Below are positions 5,988 to 9,305 of a stretch of DNA of 9,305 nucleotides, in pieces. The DNA comes from an uncultured Collinsella sp. (GTDB lineage: Bacteria; Actinomycetota; Coriobacteriia; Coriobacteriales; Coriobacteriaceae). Positions within the stretch are counted from its first letter, which is position 1; each line of letters opens with the position of its first letter. The notes beneath the pieces are model-generated. The model saw only the letters and a program-made list of their open reading frames with translations, made no database searches and was not told the DNA's origin. Where the stretch lies: the NCBI GenBank assembly GCA_902494625.1, contig CABUUB010000067.1, positions 1-9,305 on the forward strand, written 5' to 3'. The position numbers and the translations under genes are program-made.

Positions 5988-7424
5988 TTAAAGCTCTAAT
6001 TCATTCAAACGAAGGATCGCAACAATATAGATCTTGAGCGCTTGCTTGAGCTGCTCTTCGTTGGCACACTCGTTGGGACCGTGCATCTGGCCGCCCCACT
6101 CGGGCAGCTCCAGGCCGGTCTCCTCGGGGCCAAACGAGACGGCGCGGGCAAAGTTGCGCGCGTACGTGCCGCCGCCCATAGCAAAGGGCTCAGCATGCTT
6201 GCCCGTAAACTCGTTATAGGTATCAATAAGCGCCTTCACGGCCGGATCGTCGGCAGAGACCGAGAACGGCACCTTCGCACGACCCACACGGCACGTCACG
6301 CCAAAACGGCCCACGAGCGGCTCGAGCTGCTCGCGGATGGTATCGGCACTCGTGCTATCGGGGAAGCGCACGTCGATGACCTGCTCGATGCGGCCATCCA
6401 CCACACGGATGACGCCGGGATTGCAGGTGAGCGGGCCAAACGCCGGGCTCGTCGCATCGATACCCAGGCCGCGGCCATAGGCGTCCGCATGCACAAAGGC
6501 CAAAAACTTGACGAACTCGTGCTCGGCAGGCGTCAGCAGGCGCTCGTCGCGTGCACCAAACGCGTCCTCGGCCTCGCGCAGATACGCCACGATCAGGCCG
6601 ACGGCGTTGATCGTTCCCTCGGGCATCGAGGCATGACCGCCAATGCCGTGGGCGAAAATCTGCGCATGCCCGTTATCGAGCGTCGTGATCTCCAGGCGGT
6701 CGGCGTTCTCGACCGGCGCCGGCAGCTCATCAGCGGCAATCGCGAGCTCGCAGATGGACTGCGACGGAACGGCATTGCTCGCCTCGGCGCCGCTCCACGA
6801 CACGATGCGCCCGCCGTCGATCTTGGAGCTAACAAACGTCGCCCCAAACTGGCCCTTCTCGGCATTGCAGACCGGGAACTCGGCATCGGGCGTAAACAGA
6901 AAGTCGGGGTTCACGTGGTTCTCCAGATAATGGTGAACGTCGGACATGCCCACTTCCTCATCGCAGCCCAGCAACGCGCGGAAGGTATAGCGCGGCACAA
7001 TGCCGTGTTTGAGCAGATAAGCGCCAGCGTAGAGCGACAGCACCGCCGGGCCCTTGTCGTCGATCACGCCGCGGCCGAGCAGCCAGCCCTCGCGACGCTC
7101 CATCGCAAACGGGTCGGTGTTCCAACCGGGGCCAGCGGGTACCACGTCCACATGGCAGATAGTCGCGAGCTGCTTGTCGCCGCGGCCCGGAATATCGGCG
7201 ATTCCCACAAAGCCCTCGTCATCGCTCGTCTGGTAGCCGAGCTTTTGCGCAATGCCGAGCGCGCAATCGAGCGCGTCACGGACCGGGCGGCCAAACGGCG
7301 CACCGGGCTCCGCATCGGCAGCAACGGCCACGGACGGATAGCTCACCAGCTGCTCGATATCGGCGACGACATCTTCCCAGACCTCGTCAACATACTCGGC
7401 AACGCTCTGCTCCACCTGATTCAT
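5988..7424 (-). CDS. M20-family dipeptidase, Sapep/PepV type
   Basis: Cytoplasmic metal-dependent peptidase expected to split dipeptides from imported or recycled peptides; Sapep-family members use Mn2+ and PepV uses Zn2+. The 478 residues show the M20 pattern: HVD (91-93) as first metal ligand and helper Asp, GRGVIDDKGP (117-126), DEEVG (155-159) with the general-base Glu, PDAEFP (179-184) as a further ligand, and MHGPNE (447-452) with the last His. GHASMPEGT (263-271) is the lid-domain segment typical of PepV/Sapep. The length matches that family (about 465-480). No signal peptide is present. An upstream in-frame start would add 15 Arg-rich residues, but AAGGAGG at 7431-7437, 6 bases before ATG 7424, decides the start. 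It lies 54 bases after the HAD gene and ends at its own terminator. True substrates cannot be read from sequence. Confidence 0.93.
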   Translation of the reverse strand: MNQVEQSVAEYVDEVWEDVVADIEQLVSYPSVAVAADAEPGAPFGRPVRDALDCALGIAQKLGYQTSDDEGFVGIADIPGRGDKQLATICHVDVVPAGPGWNTDPFAMERREGWLLGRGVIDDKGPAVLSLYAGAYLLKHGIVPRYTFRALLGCDEEVGMSDVHHYLENHVNPDFLFTPDAEFPVCNAEKGQFGATFVSSKIDGGRIVSWSGAEASNAVPSQSICELAIAADELPAPVENADRLEITTLDNGHAQIFAHGIGGHASMPEGTINAVGLIVAYLREAEDAFGARDERLLTPAEHEFVKFLAFVHADAYGRGLGIDATSPAFGPLTCNPGVIRVVDGRIEQVIDVRFPDSTSADTIREQLEPLVGRFGVTCRVGRAKVPFSVSADDPAVKALIDTYNEFTGKHAEPFAMGGGTYARNFARAVSFGPEETGLELPEWGGQMHGPNECANEEQLKQALKIYIVAILRLNELEL

Positions 7425-7430
7425 GGACGA

Positions 7431-7437
7431 CCTCCTT
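7431..7437 (-). promoter_or_regulatory. Strong ribosome binding site of the dipeptidase
   Basis: AAGGAGG on the minus strand with a 6-base spacer to ATG 7424, the closest to consensus in the window. It argues for the 478-residue product and against the longer frame starting at 7469. Confidence 0.88.
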
Positions 7438-7443
7438 ACCAAT

Positions 7444-7467
7444 GAGCGACGGGTACGCCCGTCCCTC
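7444..7467 (-). other. Intercistronic hairpin between HAD gene and dipeptidase
   Basis: GACGGG (7448-7453) pairs with CCCGTC (7458-7463) around a 4-base loop, extended by GAG/CTC after one mismatch. It lies 6 bases before the dipeptidase ribosome binding site and 11 bases after the HAD stop. There is no U-tract, so it does not look like a full terminator; it could set mRNA processing, partial attenuation or stability. Confidence 0.5.
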
Positions 7468-7478
7468 ACATCACATAC

Positions 7479-8141
7479 TTATATAGCGAAAAGTTTAGCA
7501 AGCTCGGCCACCGAGTGCACCACTGCATCGGCACCCGCCGCCTCGTGCTCGCCCGGCGCCGCCGCGCCCGAATAGATACCAATGCACGGCACGCTCATCG
7601 CGTGCGCGCCCTCGACGTCGTTAAAGCGATCGCCGATCATCACGGCATCGCCCGCCGTCGCACCGAGCTCTGCCAGGGCATCGCGGACCGAATCCGCCTT
7701 GATCTCGCGACCCTGCGGCGGATTCATGCCGACCACGGCCTCAAACTGCGAAAGCCCCAGCTCATGCACCATGCTGATACACTTTGCCTCCATGCGCGAC
7801 GTCGCCACGGCCATACGCTTGCCCTGAGCGGCCAACCCATCCAGCAGCTCGGGGATTCCATCGAACACGGGATACTCCTCCGGTCCCAGCTCGTCAAAAA
7901 AGGCACGGTACTCGTCGGCCACCACAAGCGACTCCTCGCGGAAAAAGCCGTAAAAGTCGTGAAAGCTCTTCCACAGGGGCGGCCCGATCATGCGGCGCAG
8001 GTCACCCATCTGCGCCTCCGAAAACCCGCGCGCGGCCAACGTCTTGCGCGTCGAGGTCATCACCGCCCGACCCGTATCGGCCACCGTGCCGTCAAAATCG
8101 AACAGCACAACCGGCCGCTTGCATATCTCCAGCGCCGCCAT
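7479..8141 (-). CDS. HAD-superfamily hydrolase, phosphoglycolate phosphatase-like
   Basis: Predicted cytoplasmic phosphatase of the haloacid dehalogenase superfamily, 220 residues. Motif I is DFDGTVADT (15-23) with nucleophile Asp15 and acid/base Asp17. A cap domain spans about 24-92 and includes IGPPLWKSF (52-60), seen in Gph/PGP-type enzymes. Motif II is VATSRM (112-117), motif III probably Lys148 in REIKADS, and motif IV GDRFNDV (170-176) with the metal-binding Asp residues. Phosphoglycolate, pyrophosphate or another small phosphoester could be the substrate; sequence alone does not decide. A GTG at 8174 would add 11 residues but lacks a ribosome binding site, while GAGGGG lies 5 bases before the ATG chosen. 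It may be co-transcribed with the dipeptidase and diverges from the DegV gene. Confidence 0.88.
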   Translation of the reverse strand: MAALEICKRPVVLFDFDGTVADTGRAVMTSTRKTLAARGFSEAQMGDLRRMIGPPLWKSFHDFYGFFREESLVVADEYRAFFDELGPEEYPVFDGIPELLDGLAAQGKRMAVATSRMEAKCISMVHELGLSQFEAVVGMNPPQGREIKADSVRDALAELGATAGDAVMIGDRFNDVEGAHAMSVPCIGIYSGAAAPGEHEAAGADAVVHSVAELAKLFAI

Positions 8142-8190
8142 CGGCACCCCTCTTCCCCAGTTGATGATTTCCACACTGACACTTCAAACT

Positions 8191-8235
8191 GTTGACTATT
8201 CAACAATTGAACCTATAAATGTGGAACGACTCCAC
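8191..8235. promoter_or_regulatory. Nested palindromes over the DegV-gene promoter, possible operator
   Basis: Three inverted repeats crowd this stretch: GTTGA-CTAT-TCAAC (8191-8204), TTCAA-CAA-TTGAA (8199-8211, overlapping the first), and GTGGA-ACGAC-TCCAC (8221-8235). The first two cover the -35 and spacer, and the third lies just after the -10, near the expected transcription start. This layout fits repressor sites, perhaps acting on both divergent genes, but no regulator gene is nearby. Confidence 0.35.
8192..8219 (+). promoter_or_regulatory. Sigma-70-type promoter of the DegV gene
   Basis: TTGACT (8192-8197) and TATAAA (8214-8219) are separated by 16 bases, close to consensus, in an AT-rich pocket of a GC-rich region. 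The expected start is near 8226, leaving a leader of about 70 bases. I found no equally clear promoter for the HAD gene on the minus strand of the same gap. Confidence 0.65.
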
Positions 8236-8297
8236 TATACTTGTCGCACTTTGCTCTCAGCAGGCGGCGCTGCCGCGCCCCAACGAAAGGTGCAATT

Positions 8298-9158
8298 ATG
8301 TCTTTTGCCATCATAACCGACTCCACGTCGGACATCTCCCCCGCCCGCGCCCAAGAGCTCGGCATTTACGTCATTCCGCTGCATGTGATTATCGAAGGCG
8401 AGGACCTGCTCGACCAGGTACAGATCACCGCCCAGGAGTACGTCGCCCGCATGGCCGGCTCCGAGCAGCTGCCGCATACCTCGCAGCCGAGTGCCGGCGA
8501 GTTCAAGGCGCTGTTTGACCGCGTGCGCGCCGATGGCCACGACAGCGCGATCTTTATCTCGCTGTGCAGCGAATGGTCCGCCTGCTATTCCAATGCATGC
8601 CTGGTCGCCGAGACCCACGAGCTCGACGTGCGCTGCATCGATTCGCGCACCGGCTCGGGTGCCGAGGGCCTGCTGGTGGAGTACGCGCTCGCCATGCGCG
8701 AGGACGGCCGCAGCCTGGACGAGACCGAGGCACAGATCCGCGCGACCCTGTCCGACGCGCACCTGCTGCTGATTCCCCGCACGCTCGAGAACCTCGTTAA
8801 GAACGGCCGCGCGCCCAAGCTCGCCGGCCAGCTCACGCAGATGCTCAATATTCGCCTGGCCGTTTCGCCGGAGTGGCAGTCGGGCGAGATCAAGGCCATC
8901 AAGAAGGGCCGCGGCGCCAAGCGCATCGTCGCCAACACCATGGCAGACTGCCTCGCGTTTTTGGCCGAGCATCCGGGCTCCAGCGTGCGCGTGCTCACGA
9001 CCGGCGCCGCCGAGGAGCAGGAACTTGTCAACGAGACGCTCGCAGGCCAAGACTATGTAGATGCCGGCACCGGCCCCATCGGCTGCACCATCGCCACCCA
9101 CGTAGGCGTCGATGCCATCGCCATCAGCTACTGCCCCCGCTACCAGCCCATCCACTAG
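8298..9158 (+). CDS. DegV family protein, probable fatty-acid-binding (FakB-like)
   Basis: Cytoplasmic two-domain DegV protein; characterised relatives (FakB) bind a fatty acid and present it to the kinase FakA for phosphorylation and membrane lipid use. The 286 residues match the family length (about 280-290). Visible motifs: ITDSTSD (6-12), HTSQPSAGEF (60-69) with likely carboxylate-binding Thr61, SEWSACYSNA (91-100) where most members have a LSGTY-type motif, IDSRTGSGAEGLLV (114-127), LVKNGRAPK (166-174), SGEIKAIKKGRGAKR (195-209) and a C-terminal GCTIATHVGVDAIAI (262-276). Ser94 is kept but the following Gly-Thr is Ala-Cys, so ligand preference may differ. AAAGG at 8286-8290, 7 bases before ATG, rules out the 19-residue longer start. 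No fakA gene is in the window, so the fatty-acid role is inferred from family membership only. Confidence 0.9.
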   Translation: MSFAIITDSTSDISPARAQELGIYVIPLHVIIEGEDLLDQVQITAQEYVARMAGSEQLPHTSQPSAGEFKALFDRVRADGHDSAIFISLCSEWSACYSNACLVAETHELDVRCIDSRTGSGAEGLLVEYALAMREDGRSLDETEAQIRATLSDAHLLLIPRTLENLVKNGRAPKLAGQLTQMLNIRLAVSPEWQSGEIKAIKKGRGAKRIVANTMADCLAFLAEHPGSSVRVLTTGAAEEQELVNETLAGQDYVDAGTGPIGCTIATHVGVDAIAISYCPRYQPIH

Positions 9159-9173
9159 GGGCACCTTTACCAC

Positions 9174-9236
9174 TTGCGGTGAAATAGGGACTGTTTTTGG
9201 CTCATCAGCCGCCAATCAATCCCTATCCCACCGCAA
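9174..9236. repeat. Inverted repeat family, copy 2
   Basis: TTGCGGTGAAATAGGGA (9174-9190) is complementary to 9220-9236 except at two adjacent positions (9182-9183), both G-U in minus-strand RNA. The 29-base interior carries a small hairpin GGCT-CATC-AGCC (9199-9210). The outer arms and the trailing CTTAGA match copy 1 at 5898. Here no T-tract follows on either strand, so unlike copy 1 it is not an evident terminator. It begins 15 bases after the DegV stop. Confidence 0.8.
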
Positions 9237-9263
9237 CTTAGAAGCAGTTCATTTGGGACGGGG

Positions 9264-9305
9264 CTAAAAAGACTGGTATCAAACGTTTCAGACCAGTCTT
9301 TTTAG
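9264..9305. terminator. Bidirectional hairpin terminator at the window end
   Basis: CTAAAAAGACTGGT (9264-9277) is a perfect 14-bp complement of 9292-9305, with a 14-base loop. It gives a T5 run on the plus strand (9299-9303) and, from the A5 run, on the minus strand too. It probably ends the DegV transcript, 105 bases after its stop, and may also serve a convergent gene beyond the window. Confidence 0.85.

Noticed and set aside
6042..7445. 467-residue plus-strand frame over the dipeptidase
   Set aside because: Antisense to a gene with full M20 catalytic motifs; its composition is that of a reversed high-GC reading frame.
8236..8241. TATACT as an alternative -10 for the DegV gene
   Set aside because: Good -10 sequence, but no -35 at a suitable distance: TTGAAC is 23 bases away. 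TTGACT-16-TATAAA is preferred.
8235..9215. 326-residue minus-strand frame over the DegV gene
   Set aside because: Antisense to a full-length DegV protein with its own promoter and ribosome binding site; no recognisable motif.
1..9305. A novel multi-gene defence, mobile or biosynthetic system
   Set aside because: All genes belong to common housekeeping or transport families; no transposase, integrase, toxin-antitoxin, CRISPR or defence-like gene is visible.

Overview
The window looks like ordinary chromosomal DNA from a high-GC actinobacterium. The best guess is the Coriobacteriia, Collinsella or a close relative. This rests on base composition and codon use, the Actinobacteria-style ABC-F protein, a Tat-type phosphate-binding lipoprotein, a Sapep-type dipeptidase, a DegV protein and short intergenic hairpin repeats. 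It is an impression from the sequence, not a database result. I see no phage, plasmid, insertion sequence, CRISPR array, tRNA or rRNA.

Layout. From 1 to 8141 all genes lie on the minus strand; the last gene (8298-9158) is on the plus strand. Read in the direction of minus-strand transcription, the order is: HAD-family phosphatase (8141-7479), M20/Sapep dipeptidase (7424-5988) with a hairpin terminator, then pstS-pstC-pstA-pstB (5694-2037) with its own strong terminator, then an Uup-like ABC-F ATPase (1831 to beyond base 1, so its C-terminal end is missing). The HAD gene and the plus-strand DegV gene diverge from a 156-base region that holds a good promoter and nested palindromes. After the DegV gene come an inverted repeat and a perfect 14-bp stem terminator that ends at the last base of the window.

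How the genes work together. The four pst genes encode a complete high-affinity phosphate importer: a lipid-anchored binding protein, two membrane subunits and an ATPase. They are packed with overlaps of 8 and 4 bases. No phoU follows pstB, because the operon is closed by a terminator instead. The dipeptidase and HAD phosphatase may be co-transcribed, with 54 bases between them. The ABC-F and DegV genes look like independent units.

The most notable non-coding signal is a pair of related inverted repeats, at 5898-5966 and 9174-9236. Their outer arms and following bases are shared, and the inner parts of their stems differ but stay self-complementary. A third, different hairpin repeat lies at 1892-1926. 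I found no convincing undescribed multi-gene system.
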